NCBI GenBank assembly: GCA_036389485.1
Contig: DASVPR010000035.1
Coordinates: 186,001-250,000, forward strand
DNA: 64,000 bases
Source of the DNA: CADCVT01 sp036389485
GTDB lineage: Bacteria; Actinomycetota; Thermoleophilia; Solirubrobacterales; Solirubrobacteraceae
Reading direction: 5' to 3'
Positions 1-8,450 of the stretch are shown in pieces (the first letter of the stretch is position 1; the number at the start of each line of letters is the position of its first letter). Position numbers and translations under genes: made by a program. The notes under the pieces were generated by a model that saw nothing but the letters and a program-made list of their open reading frames with translations, did no database searches and was not told the DNA's origin.

Positions 1-13
1 CGTGAGGCCGGTC
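1..13 (-). CDS. Start of the next BREX gene (partial, possibly pglX)
   Basis: A GTG at 13-11 overlaps the brxC stop codon in a GTGA arrangement, the same coupling seen between brxB and brxC. Only about four codons (M T G L) are visible before the window ends. In type 6 BREX loci the gene after brxC is pglX, an adenine methyltransferase, so that is the expected identity. This rests on gene order alone; no pglX sequence can be seen. Confidence 0.3.
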
Positions 14-3000
14 ACCGCAACCGCACCTGCTTTTCGGCAGCGAGATGAACCGCGATCGCTTCTCGCAGATTCTGTAGCGCGGCGTCGAGCTCCTCGGGGC
101 TCGTGATGGCGTCCGGCACGACCGCGGCGGCCGACACCTCTGCAACCTCGCCCTTTGCCGCGATCGCGTCCAGATCCCGCTCCACAGCGGAGGCGCGAAT
201 CGGAACGAGCTCCGCTCGCTCGCGCAGAGAGCGCACGGAGAATCCGTCGGAGGCGGCAGCGGCCAGGTTGTCGAGCTGCCGCGATGCTTCCGCCACGACT
301 GCCGGGTCCACCTCCGCGTAACGCTCGGCGACTCGTGCGCGCGCTGCTTGGAGCTGCTCGTCGAGCCTCGCCGCGGCTTCGTCCTGCAGCTGGCCACGTA
401 CGGCGCCGAGCTGCTGCGTCAGCGCGCGGATCTGCGGCTGCTGATCAGCGAGGTCATCCGAGGCGAGCAGCTCACGCAGGCGCTCGAGATCGTGGTTGTT
501 GTTGGGCCCAAACTCCTCGGCGTCCTGTCGAGCCAGCTCGATTGCCTGACGCAAGTCCTCGGCGTTCTCGGTCAGCGCAAGGTCGAGCTTCGCAACCGCC
601 GCATCGACCGCGACCAAGTCGGCCCACCGGTCGAGCGCGGTAAGCACCACGCCTTCCTCGTCGCCCGTCCGCATCGCCTGAGCCAGCTCGCGCCCTTGCT
701 CGACGACGGCGGGTGCCCTGAGACCGAAGCCTCGAAGGGCGGCTTCGACGCGTGCTACCGCTTCCGCGAGTCCTCCGAAGCGTGAACGGACGATCTCCGC
801 CAGCGACGTCGTCGTGTGCTGTTTTGGACGGTCGCCCGTCAGCTCGTGCAACTTCTTCGCCAGATCCACCCGACGTTCGAGCGCAATGGGCTCGTTTGCC
901 GGACGGAACGTCGCTCCACGGAATGCCTGCACGCCCTTGAACAACGTCAGCAGCCGATCGTCGGCGGGGCTGGAAATCCGATTGCCGCCGTACACGACTT
1001 CGAGCTGACCAGCTCGGATGCCCGCCGCCAACACGAGTTGAACGGCGTCGATCTGCGCACCGTAGGGCGGGCCCCCGAAACGATGCGCGAGGGCCTGCCC
1101 GCTCGGATCCTGGCCATAGCCATGACGTTCCGTGATCCAATCGACCACAAGCTTCAGCGGACCATCGTCGACCTTGACTCGTCGGCCGTCGGGCGTGTCC
1201 TCCAAGAGCCCCATCCCTCCCTGACCGAGTGCATCCGGGAGCTCACCCAGGGATTCGGCGCGCAGTACGACACGAATGTGCTCGGGCTTCACCGTGCCGG
1301 CCGCGAACAGATGGCTCTTCGGGAAGATCTGCGGGAGGCGTTCCTCGATTGCCCGCTGCAGCGTTCCGCGCAAGTCGCCGTTGGACAGATCGTCCACCGT
1401 GCCGCGGAAGATCACCGCCCCGGCTGTGATGTCGGCTGCTAGTCGGTCGCGCGCCGCGCGCTCCGATCGCTGCAGACGCTGTCGCTCCTCGGCGATCAGC
1501 TCGTGCTCAGCTGGTGTCTTCGTGCCGGGCACGTCGCGACGAGCGATGATCTCCCGGCTACGAAACCATTCGACGAACGCGTCATCGGTGGCATCGGACA
1601 TTGAGAACGCAACGGTCAGTTCGTCCGCTCGGCTTTCCTCGCGCGACCGCTGCTTGAGCGCATCGCGGCGCGTACCGGCCGCGTCCTCGACATGGAGTGC
1701 GACATCTCCGTCGAAAAGCTTCTCGCCGGCCGCGTGAACCTCTACACGGAAGGACCGGCCACTGGTCACCGAGAAACCGCGCAGGGTCTGTGCCACTGAT
1801 TCGCGCCAGAGCCGGATAAGGTCTGCAGGGCGCGGGTCGATCTCGCGACGCTTCTTCTCCCAGTCTTTCTCCTCCGGTGATTGCAGGCGGACGCCGTCGT
1901 CAGCTTGCCGCAGCACCTCCTCCGACACGAGACGGGCGACCGCGTCTTGCACCGCGGTCTGGATCCCTTCGGCAGCGATTGCTTCGTGAAGCAAGACCGC
2001 GAGGTTCTTCTCCGTCAAAGGCAGCGCTCGTACGTCGACGCAAAGCGCTACGACCTTGCAGACCCTCGCCTCGATGCTGTCGGCGCCGTGGCGCGCGACG
2101 ACCTGGTCCACCTCTCCGCGCCATGCGGTCGGAATGATGCTCTCCAACAGGTCGTACGCCCGATCTACGGTTACGAGCTTCCCGACATCATCGTCACCCA
2201 GCCCAGGACCCGAGGCGACTACGAGCTGCTGGGCAAGTTTGATGATCGTCCGGTTGGAGCCACCGAGCATGCCGGTGCCACCACCCTGCGCTCGACGGGT
2301 CGAGACGGCGTCGATGAGCAGCTGCACCTGGTAGGGGACCAGTGGATATAGCCGCACGAGCTCTTCCTCGGACGGGTCGTGCGCGCGAGCGGGGGAATCG
2401 AGGCGAATGTTGTTGGCGAGCTTGTTCCTGTTTGGTGACAGAGCTCCGCGAATAGCCTGCTGACCGGCATCGCTTTTCTCCAGCACTCGGCGGCTCGTCA
2501 CCTCGTCGATGTCCGACGGCAGTAGGTCGATGCGCAGCGGGAAGCGATCCTTTGCCCGTGCCAGCTCGACCTTCCTGCCTTCGAGGCTGTCGACGACGTC
2601 TTCCAGCTTCTCCTGCGACGTAGCCATCAGCCATAGCGGCCCGCGCTTGCGTTGGAACGCCTCGGCGACGCCTTGCAGGTCGCTGACCCGGTCGACGTTG
2701 CGCGAGACGTACTGGCCGACCTCGTCCACGACGAACACGATGCGCTGCGCGCCCTCGCCGCGGCGACCTACGAGTTCGAGCGCGCGATCGGCGAACCAGT
2801 TCGCGTTGATAACGGGTTCGTCGATCGTGCGCGCAAAGGTGTCGGGCGATGAATAGGTCTCCGGATCGAGCGCATGCAGGACGCGGCTGGCCTGCTGCTT
2901 GGCGAGCGTGACGTCGCGGCGCTGCTGCCACGTCTGTCCGGGGAACTGCGCGGCGAACTCCTGCTCGAACGCAGTCAACTTGCCGGCCGCCTCGAGGTCG

Positions 3001-3503
3001 ATCTCCAGCTCGGCGTGGATGATGCTGCTCGCGTAACCGAGGCTGCTCAGGAGCGCTCGATACAGCGGCAGCACGACGCTCTCGCCCTCGCGGTGAACAT
3101 TGCGGTTCGAGAGCAGATCGACGAAAACAACCACCGGAGCGGGCTGCTGGTGGATGACATTCAACAGCGCCCTCGCCGCCGGCGCCTCGGTACGAGCGAA
3201 GAACCGCTGGGTCGCCGTCTGACCGACGAGGTCTCGGTCTTGGAGCAAGTATCCGAGCACCTTGGCGAAGCTCGACTTACCGGACCCGAAGAAGCCGCTG
3301 ATCCAGACGTTGGTCTCCTCGCCCGGCACGGAGAGGCGCTCGCGGTACGCCTCCAGCACCCGAGTCAGTGACTCGACGATGTTCTCCGTCGCGATGTACT
3401 CGTCGATCTCATCGGCGACGACCTGCTCGTCGGCGAGCTCGACCTTGATGACCTCCTCGATCGTCCGGTCGATCGGGCGGCGAAAGACGTCGCGGATCTT
3501 CAT
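12..3503 (-). CDS. brxC: BREX P-loop ATPase BrxC
   Basis: This 1163-residue protein is the large P-loop ATPase of the BREX phage-exclusion system, a cytoplasmic complex that works with the PglX methyltransferase and PglZ. The N-terminus carries the family's opening (MKIRDVFRRPIDRTIEEVIK) and a Walker A motif GFFGSGKSS at residues 70-78. A Walker B-like stretch, VFVVDEVGQYV, lies near residue 260. The C-terminal third is rich in Leu, Ala, Glu and Arg and is probably coiled coil. The ATG at 3503 overlaps the brxB stop as ATGA, so translation is likely coupled. A start further upstream would run into brxB. Length fits BrxC (about 1100-1250). The identity is confident. Confidence 0.93.
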   Translation of the reverse strand: MKIRDVFRRPIDRTIEEVIKVELADEQVVADEIDEYIATENIVESLTRVLEAYRERLSVPGEETNVWISGFFGSGKSSFAKVLGYLLQDRDLVGQTATQRFFARTEAPAARALLNVIHQQPAPVVVFVDLLSNRNVHREGESVVLPLYRALLSSLGYASSIIHAELEIDLEAAGKLTAFEQEFAAQFPGQTWQQRRDVTLAKQQASRVLHALDPETYSSPDTFARTIDEPVINANWFADRALELVGRRGEGAQRIVFVVDEVGQYVSRNVDRVSDLQGVAEAFQRKRGPLWLMATSQEKLEDVVDSLEGRKVELARAKDRFPLRIDLLPSDIDEVTSRRVLEKSDAGQQAIRGALSPNRNKLANNIRLDSPARAHDPSEEELVRLYPLVPYQVQLLIDAVSTRRAQGGGTGMLGGSNRTIIKLAQQLVVASGPGLGDDDVGKLVTVDRAYDLLESIIPTAWRGEVDQVVARHGADSIEARVCKVVALCVDVRALPLTEKNLAVLLHEAIAAEGIQTAVQDAVARLVSEEVLRQADDGVRLQSPEEKDWEKKRREIDPRPADLIRLWRESVAQTLRGFSVTSGRSFRVEVHAAGEKLFDGDVALHVEDAAGTRRDALKQRSREESRADELTVAFSMSDATDDAFVEWFRSREIIARRDVPGTKTPAEHELIAEERQRLQRSERAARDRLAADITAGAVIFRGTVDDLSNGDLRGTLQRAIEERLPQIFPKSHLFAAGTVKPEHIRVVLRAESLGELPDALGQGGMGLLEDTPDGRRVKVDDGPLKLVVDWITERHGYGQDPSGQALAHRFGGPPYGAQIDAVQLVLAAGIRAGQLEVVYGGNRISSPADDRLLTLFKGVQAFRGATFRPANEPIALERRVDLAKKLHELTGDRPKQHTTTSLAEIVRSRFGGLAEAVARVEAALRGFGLRAPAVVEQGRELAQAMRTGDEEGVVLTALDRWADLVAVDAAVAKLDLALTENAEDLRQAIELARQDAEEFGPNNNHDLERLRELLASDDLADQQPQIRALTQQLGAVRGQLQDEAAARLDEQLQAARARVAERYAEVDPAVVAEASRQLDNLAAAASDGFSVRSLRERAELVPIRASAVERDLDAIAAKGEVAEVSAAAVVPDAITSPEELDAALQNLREAIAVHLAAEKQVRLR

Positions 3504-4084
3504 TCGTTCTCCCCTCGTGGCACGATCGTCGCGCGGTAGCCGTACGCCGATTCGCAACGATCCATGAAGCTGAGCCCGTGCGACCCCACCTGCCGGCCGG
3601 GATAGAGCAGCACGACCGGCCGCGACAGCCGGCCCTGAAGATCCTCGAGTAGCGCAGAGGTCCTGAAGGCCGGATAGAGCGCGCCCGCGCGATACAGGAA
3701 CACCACGCATCCCTCGGGTGCGTCGGCGAGGCGCTCGATCACGCGATCCGCGAGTGTCGGCGGCTGGCGAAGCACCTCGGCGACGCTCCGCACGACGTCG
3801 TGAAGGACGGAGGGATCGCCTGGCTGATCGCGCTCGGCCGCGACGAGATCCGCGTACCAGCCGCCTGCCTCTAGGGCCTCCCACATCAGCTCTGCCAGCG
3901 AGATGGATACACAGGTCACGCCGCGCGCCTCGAGCCAAAGCCGAAGGTCGTTCAGGTCCCGCCGGACCCGCCATTCGTCTTTGGGCGGGTAGACGTAGAG
4001 GACGAACGAGGCGCCGGCGTGCGTCTGCTCCCCGTTCACCTCGAGTCGCCGACCCAGGTCGGCGATCGACTCAGGCAGCGGCAT
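3500..4084 (-). CDS. brxB: BREX protein BrxB (DUF1788)
   Basis: This 194-residue protein belongs to the BrxB/DUF1788 family, a small core component of BREX loci whose biochemical role is not settled. It begins MPLPESIADLGRRLEV and contains FVLYVYPPKDEW near residue 30 and a C-terminal stretch VVLLYPGRQVGSHGLSFMDR with the Tyr-rich end typical of the family. The ATG at 4084 is preferred over starts further upstream because it gives the normal family length and only a 14-nt overlap with the end of brxA. Its stop overlaps the brxC start, giving one tightly coupled operon. Confidence 0.9.
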   Translation of the reverse strand: MPLPESIADLGRRLEVNGEQTHAGASFVLYVYPPKDEWRVRRDLNDLRLWLEARGVTCVSISLAELMWEALEAGGWYADLVAAERDQPGDPSVLHDVVRSVAEVLRQPPTLADRVIERLADAPEGCVVFLYRAGALYPAFRTSALLEDLQGRLSRPVVLLYPGRQVGSHGLSFMDRCESAYGYRATIVPRGENE

Positions 4085-4826
4085 CCAGAACCTCCGCAAT
4101 GTCGTCACAACGCCAGTCGATCCGGGTCGCGGACCCGGCCGACGAGTAGGACCAAACACCGCAACGGTCTAGCTGGTTAACAAGTTCCTCGACGCGCCGG
4201 GGGTCGAGGAGCCATGCGCGCCAGAGCTCGGTGGTGAAGACGACTCGGTCGGTGCCGGCCTCGCGGCTGAGGCGCCACGCCGCATATGCAAAGCCGCGGT
4301 TTGTCATTGCCGGGGCTCGGAACCGTTTCTTGACCGACCCTTTGAGCACGCCGAAGTCGCGTAAGGCCGCGAGGAGTCCGCGGGCGACCTTCATGCGAAC
4401 CGTCTCGCTCCACGCTCGAACGCGAGGCTCAGCGAGGCTGGCGAGCCACGTGAGCGTGTCCTCCACCGTGACGTAGCTCCGGCCCGCCGTGTAGTGCGCG
4501 TAAAGCGGGCCGGTCGCGAAGTCCCGCAGCAGCTCGTCGTCTCGCATCGCCTCGAAGTAGACGATGTCGGCGAAGGCGGCAGGGTCCGACTGAACCTTCC
4601 GCAGCGCTTCGATCACGAACGCTCCGGGATCCACGAGCCTCGGCCTCAACACACGCAGCACCACGTCCGCCGCGCGGCTCCGCGTGCCCTTCACGAGTCG
4701 ATCTCCATCCCGAACCGCGTGAAGGTTCTCTTCGGTCGACAGCGCCGGATCCCACGCCTCGACCATCAGTCGCGCGTCATCCAGCAGGGCGCCCCCTTTC
4801 TGGATGTTCGTCGTGTATTCCGTCAA
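4071..4826 (-). CDS. brxA: BREX protein BrxA (DUF1819)
   Basis: This is a BrxA/DUF1819 family protein of 251 residues; BrxA of other BREX loci is a small DNA-binding helical protein. The opening EYTTNIQKGGALLDDARLM and the later FGVLKGSVKKRFRAPAM are family signatures. The start is inferred to be TTG at 4826-4824, which overlaps the brxE stop as TTGA, is preceded by AGGG, and places the conserved TEYTTNIQKGG at the very N-terminus. Starts further upstream would extend into brxE without conserved sequence. It is the second gene of the leftward BREX operon. Confidence 0.9.
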   Translation of the reverse strand: MTEYTTNIQKGGALLDDARLMVEAWDPALSTEENLHAVRDGDRLVKGTRSRAADVVLRVLRPRLVDPGAFVIEALRKVQSDPAAFADIVYFEAMRDDELLRDFATGPLYAHYTAGRSYVTVEDTLTWLASLAEPRVRAWSETVRMKVARGLLAALRDFGVLKGSVKKRFRAPAMTNRGFAYAAWRLSREAGTDRVVFTTELWRAWLLDPRRVEELVNQLDRCGVWSYSSAGSATRIDWRCDDIAEVLDAAA

Positions 4827-5389
4827 TTGGCCCTGGCAATTTCGACGTACGGCAGGCTCCCCTCCGAACGGAGGAACGCGTGCGCCAGCCGGTGGACGAT
4901 GCTCGAGCGGCATTCAGCGTCATCGACGTCCGTGCCGGCAATCTCGCCGACTCGGGAGCGGCTCCCGAACGTCACAGACCGGCTCGACCCGTCTGGCTCC
5001 GGCAACAGAGCCTCGAGATCGTGCGTTGACCTCGAATGCAGGACATCGACAAGCTCGGCCTCGGTGCCCTCGGTCTTGCGCTCCGCCAGCCATGCCCGCG
5101 CCAGACGCGCCGCTCCGAGCCTGGCGGAGAAGAGATGTACGAAGTCGCTCTGTTCACCGAACTCCTCGAGATGACGACGCTCCGCAGCGAGCAAGGCGAT
5201 CTCAAGGCCCAGGATGCGACGAGTTCGCGGGAAGCGATCCTCGAGGACGAACGCTCCGGTCGGAGAGGCTCCGTTGCTCCCCCACCACGCGCGGTGATCG
5301 GCTTCTCCGAGGCGCGCGACAATGAGAGTGGGTGCTATGAGCGAGAGGTCTTCGTCTGTGGCGGGCGTGGGTTCTTCGAGGTGGGCCAT
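4823..5389 (-). CDS. brxE: BREX protein BrxE
   Basis: This 188-residue protein resembles BrxE, the component that marks type 6 BREX loci. The supporting features are the N-terminal LIVARLGEADHRAWWGS near residue 22, the motif FPRTRRIL near residue 52, and the position as the first gene, directly before brxA, brxB and brxC. The function of BrxE is unknown. The ATG at 5389 starts the operon, and the region upstream is non-coding, so the BREX promoter should lie there. The call is from motif pattern plus gene order; the order is the stronger of the two. Confidence 0.8.
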   Translation of the reverse strand: MAHLEEPTPATDEDLSLIAPTLIVARLGEADHRAWWGSNGASPTGAFVLEDRFPRTRRILGLEIALLAAERRHLEEFGEQSDFVHLFSARLGAARLARAWLAERKTEGTEAELVDVLHSRSTHDLEALLPEPDGSSRSVTFGSRSRVGEIAGTDVDDAECRSSIVHRLAHAFLRSEGSLPYVEIARAN

Positions 5390-6121
5390 GGATGGTCAAG
5401 CGACGCAGCGCGGATCGTGAAACCTAGCTCTGGTTCGAGGTCTTGTGTCGTCGATGCGACCCGGGTTCTGCGAGCCGGCTGTCGAACCGCCATTCCTCGG
5501 CGTGGGGATGCAGCTATAGCTCGGCCGCGCGGGGCCCGGCTCGCGTGAAGCTGCTGCGACGTGAACCACCGCAGGCGCGGAACCAACCTTCGACGTAGGC
5601 TCCGGGTCTTCGCCCGGACGAGCGACAAGCCGCGCGTTTCTGGTTTCGCCTGACCAACAGCGCGCGTGCACTGCCGAGCAGGAACTCCCGGAGTTACATC
5701 CGCGACCGTCGGTGATGCGGTAGCCGCGATTCGGCGTGTCGAGCGCATCTTCGCCGTTCGGCAGAGTGCGCTGGCAGCTTCCGCGCACGCTGAACCTCGT
5801 CGAGCGCGTCTTCCGTGCGCACAGGCGCGGGCCGGAGGAGCGGGCGTGACTGGGTGTCCCGTGAAGCTGAGCTTAGTCGTGCGCCTCCGATGCGACTAGA
5901 AGTTGGGTTGTGCCGTTGTCTTGTGGCCGGTCGGGGCGTTAAGCTGTGAGCACCCAGTTGACATAGAACTCCGCACTTCTCGGGGGTTCAGCACCCGTTG
6001 GTCCCGTCTTCTGACACCCGCTACCGATGCCGCTGGCTCGGAGTAACGGCGGCTCTGAAGGAAGGCGAATCAAAGGCCTCGACTGAGCAAACGCAGAAGG
6101 CGATGACGACTTGGAGCTCTC
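5390..6121. other. Non-coding stretch upstream of brxE
   Basis: No convincing gene is seen in these 732 bases: the short open frames on both strands lack family motifs, hydrophobic patterns or good start sites. It separates the divergent BREX operon and the membrane-protein pair, so it should hold both promoters. A perfect 6-bp hairpin (TCCGGG, loop TCTTCG, CCCGGA) sits at 5601-5618 without a T-run. A TTGACA box at 5958-5963 has no clear -10 partner. GC content is visibly lower than in the core region. Confidence 0.5.
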
Positions 6122-6424
6122 ATGCCCAATGTTTTGTCACGCCGACTGCTGCCTCGGCGTGATAAGAGCGCCGCATCGAACAGCACATCAATTGAAAACG
6201 AATCGATTGATCGTCGGATTAGCGAGCTTGATCTTGCGGAGCGCCGGTGGGACTTCCGCGTGCGCCAGGTCAGAGGTGTGCTTCTTCTCGTACTGCTGGC
6301 GTGCCTCGTTCTTTCAGCTGCGATCGATCTCGTGCAAGGGCGGCCGCCGGACTCGTCGGTTGTCGATCTACTGCGAGACGTCTTCGAAGACGAGCCGAGT
6401 TCGCGGGGCGCGGGTACGCCATGA
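6122..6424 (+). CDS. Small single-pass membrane protein, unknown
   Basis: The predicted protein has 100 residues: a charged N-terminal half (ENESIDRRISELDLAERRWD), one hydrophobic segment at about residues 53-69 (VLLLVLLACLVLSAAIDL), and an acidic tail ending in EDEPSSRGAGTP. The ATG is preceded by GGAG with 6-nt spacing. The stop overlaps the next gene's ATG, so the two are likely co-translated. No family was recognised. It lies beside the BREX operon but on the opposite strand, so any link to defence is speculative. It could be a chance frame, but the membrane segment and start site argue for a real gene. Confidence 0.55.
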   Translation: MPNVLSRRLLPRRDKSAASNSTSIENESIDRRISELDLAERRWDFRVRQVRGVLLLVLLACLVLSAAIDLVQGRPPDSSVVDLLRDVFEDEPSSRGAGTP

Positions 6425-6816
6425 TGGATGAGACGCTGCTTGTTGGCAGGCCGAGGCGAGCGCTGCGAACTCGGCTGCGTCTGCGTCCTGCCGGAGCTTC
6501 GGGTCTTTGGGCACTACCGCCCTCGCTGTCGTCGGGGCGCAGGCGGTGGCGACGACGTCGTCTTGTTGCCTGCCTGTGGGCGCTCCTGCCCTTCCTTTAC
6601 GTCGCAGTCGAGAGCCTGAACCCCGCTTCACCATCGCCGCCCTTCTCGCACGACGCTTCCACAGAACCGTCGTTGCAGCCGTCGTCGCCGGCGCTTGAGC
6701 TTGAGGAACTCGAGATCTGGAGGATTCCGATGCCTCTAGTTGCCTTGACAGCGCACCGACCGGCGCCCGCCTCTAACACGGGCACGGAGCTGCCGGCGGC
6801 AATCGATCGCCCGTAA
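6421..6816 (+). CDS. Small single-pass membrane protein, unknown
   Basis: The 131-residue product starts at ATG 6421, overlapping the previous stop as ATGA. It has an Arg-rich N-terminal third, a membrane segment near residues 50-68 (LVACLWALLPFLYVAVESL), then a Pro/Ser-rich tail with an acidic patch (LELEELEIW). With positive charges before the helix, the tail would face outside. Codons are less GC-biased than in the core genes. No family was recognised. Together with the gene before it, it forms a coupled pair of one-helix proteins, which suggests that they act together. Confidence 0.45.
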   Translation: MMDETLLVGRPRRALRTRLRLRPAGASGLWALPPSLSSGRRRWRRRRLVACLWALLPFLYVAVESLNPASPSPPFSHDASTEPSLQPSSPALELEELEIWRIPMPLVALTAHRPAPASNTGTELPAAIDRP

Positions 6817-6922
6817 ATCACCTCCTCGGGGCGGACCTGCCGCATCGACGACAACGACCATCGAATGACTGGCTCTGACGTCCCTGACGCAGCTGCGTAT
6901 CGAAGGCGTCTAGGTTCTGACC

Positions 6923-7885
6923 ATGCTCGATCCGACGCGGAGATCGGCAGCCGCCGAGATCGCGAAAATCGACCGGCTTCCCCTGCGCCACGTCTGGCCG
7001 CATGAGGCGCTTGCTTTCACGACGTGGCTGGAGCACAACATCGAGGTTCTCAACGAGGCGCTTGGGTTCGTCATCGCGAATGTCGAACGCGAGCGGGCAG
7101 CTGGCAGCTTCAGCGTCGACTTGGTTGGAGAGGACGCCGCCGGTAATGCCGTCGTGATCGAGAACCAACTTGAGCGCAGCGACCACGAGCACCTCGGCAA
7201 GCTGATCACCTACCTAGCCGCGTTCGAGGCGAAGGCCGCGGTCTGGATCGTCAGTGACCCGCGGCCAGAGCACGTCGGGGCGATCACATGGCTGAACGAG
7301 GCCGGAAGCGATGCCAGCTTCTTCCTCGTGAAGGTCGAGGCGATCCGGATTGCAGACTCTCCTCCCGCTCCACTCCTCACGCTCATTACCGGGCCGAGCG
7401 CCGAAACGCGCCAGGTCGGTGCGCACAAACAGGAACGGGCGGAGCGGCATGATCATCGGCAGGCTTTCTGGACGTCGCTCCTCGAGCGCGCACGCGGCCG
7501 TCACCACCCGCACGCGAACGTTTCGCCTGGGACCGACTCCTGGCTCGAGGCCGGCTCCGGCATGAGCGGCGTCCATTTCACGTACACGATTCGCGAGCGG
7601 GACGCCAGCGTCCAGCTGCTCATCGAGGGTTCTGACGCCGACACCAACCTGCGGATCTTCGACCAGCTCGCGATGCACCGCGCGGAGGTCGAAGCCGAGT
7701 TCGGCGGCTCACTGAACTGGGAACGCCTCGAAGGGCGAAAGAAGTGCGCGATCGGCGTCACACTCGAGGTTGGCGGCAGGCGGGACGAAGACCGCTGGCC
7801 AGTGATCCAGGACGCCATGCTCGAGACGATGCTTCGCCTCGAGCGCGCCCTTCGGCCGCGGATCCAGGCGCTTCGCGCGGCGTGA
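6923..7885 (+). CDS. DUF4268-type protein with PD-(D/E)XK-like N-terminal domain
   Basis: The 320-residue protein has an N-terminal region (residues about 40-130) of the form VDLVGEDAAGNAVVIENQ followed by HLGKLITYLAAFEAKAAVWI, which matches the core of PD-(D/E)XK nuclease folds: Asp in one strand, then E-x-Q in the next. The usual Lys is replaced by Gln. The C-terminal half (HFTYTIRERDASVQLLIEG, then WPVIQDAMLETMLRLERALRP) resembles DUF4268. Such proteins are often found near restriction and defence genes, as here, but whether it cuts DNA is unknown. It stands alone after a 106-nt gap. Confidence 0.75.
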   Translation: MLDPTRRSAAAEIAKIDRLPLRHVWPHEALAFTTWLEHNIEVLNEALGFVIANVERERAAGSFSVDLVGEDAAGNAVVIENQLERSDHEHLGKLITYLAAFEAKAAVWIVSDPRPEHVGAITWLNEAGSDASFFLVKVEAIRIADSPPAPLLTLITGPSAETRQVGAHKQERAERHDHRQAFWTSLLERARGRHHPHANVSPGTDSWLEAGSGMSGVHFTYTIRERDASVQLLIEGSDADTNLRIFDQLAMHRAEVEAEFGGSLNWERLEGRKKCAIGVTLEVGGRRDEDRWPVIQDAMLETMLRLERALRPRIQALRAA

Positions 7886-8450
7886 GCTGAAACGACGTGC
7901 GCGGGAGGGGCCACCCGCCGCGGGACGGCGCGGGGGTCGTTGACGGCTACGCATGAGCAAACGCGTCGCCTAGACGCGAGAGCACACCATGTCGGCACCG
8001 GTCAGTGAGGCTGCCCAGTCCAGCGGCGCGCACGCGCAGTGCTCGCTGGCCGAGCCGGTGAGCTTCTGATCTCTAGGTGGCACGACGGGGCGGAGCCTCC
8101 GCGCTCGACGTGCTCATTCCGCGCATTCGATCTCTAGCGATCAGTCACGTCTCGGCGACTCCATGCGCCGGTTGCTTTCCGCCTCGGCGAGGCGGCAGCG
8201 GTCGCTGCGGCATCCGCCTCTCGGATTCGTCCGCCGGCAGCCGGCCTCCACGCACCGTCTCGTGGTTCCAATGTGGTTCCAATTTGAGAGGACCCACCCC
8301 TGGCGAACCCCAGAAATCTCTCCCAAACTGCGGGAACTCTAGGCAACCCGACCCCCATGCAGACACCTCATAACCCGAAGGTCGCCGCCCGCAGTTCTCA
8401 TGGAGCTCTCATCAACGGCGCGCCACAATGGGCTTAGCATCCGCGGCGCG
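7886..8450. other. Non-coding stretch at the accessory/core boundary
   Basis: No gene is supported in these 565 bases; the short frames lack motifs and no tRNA could be folded. Small repeats are present: a perfect 11-bp tandem repeat at 8262-8283 and a 9-bp direct repeat (gatctctag) at 8068-8076 and 8129-8137. Downstream genes have the strong third-position GC bias of the core, upstream ones less so, so this may be an island edge. Confidence 0.4.
8262..8283. repeat. 11-bp perfect tandem duplication
   Basis: The unit gtggttccaat occurs twice with no spacer, at 8262-8272 and 8273-8283. It lies in an otherwise featureless intergenic region between the BREX-side island and the core genes. No function can be assigned; it could be a target-site remnant or chance. 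Confidence 0.6.

Noticed and set aside
5335..5788. Two minus-strand frames upstream of brxE
   Set aside because: There are no motifs and the composition is random; one runs into brxE in another frame.
8077..8373. Small plus-strand frame and possible tRNA in the 7886-8450 gap
   Set aside because: No cloverleaf could be drawn, and the frame has no start site or recognisable sequence.
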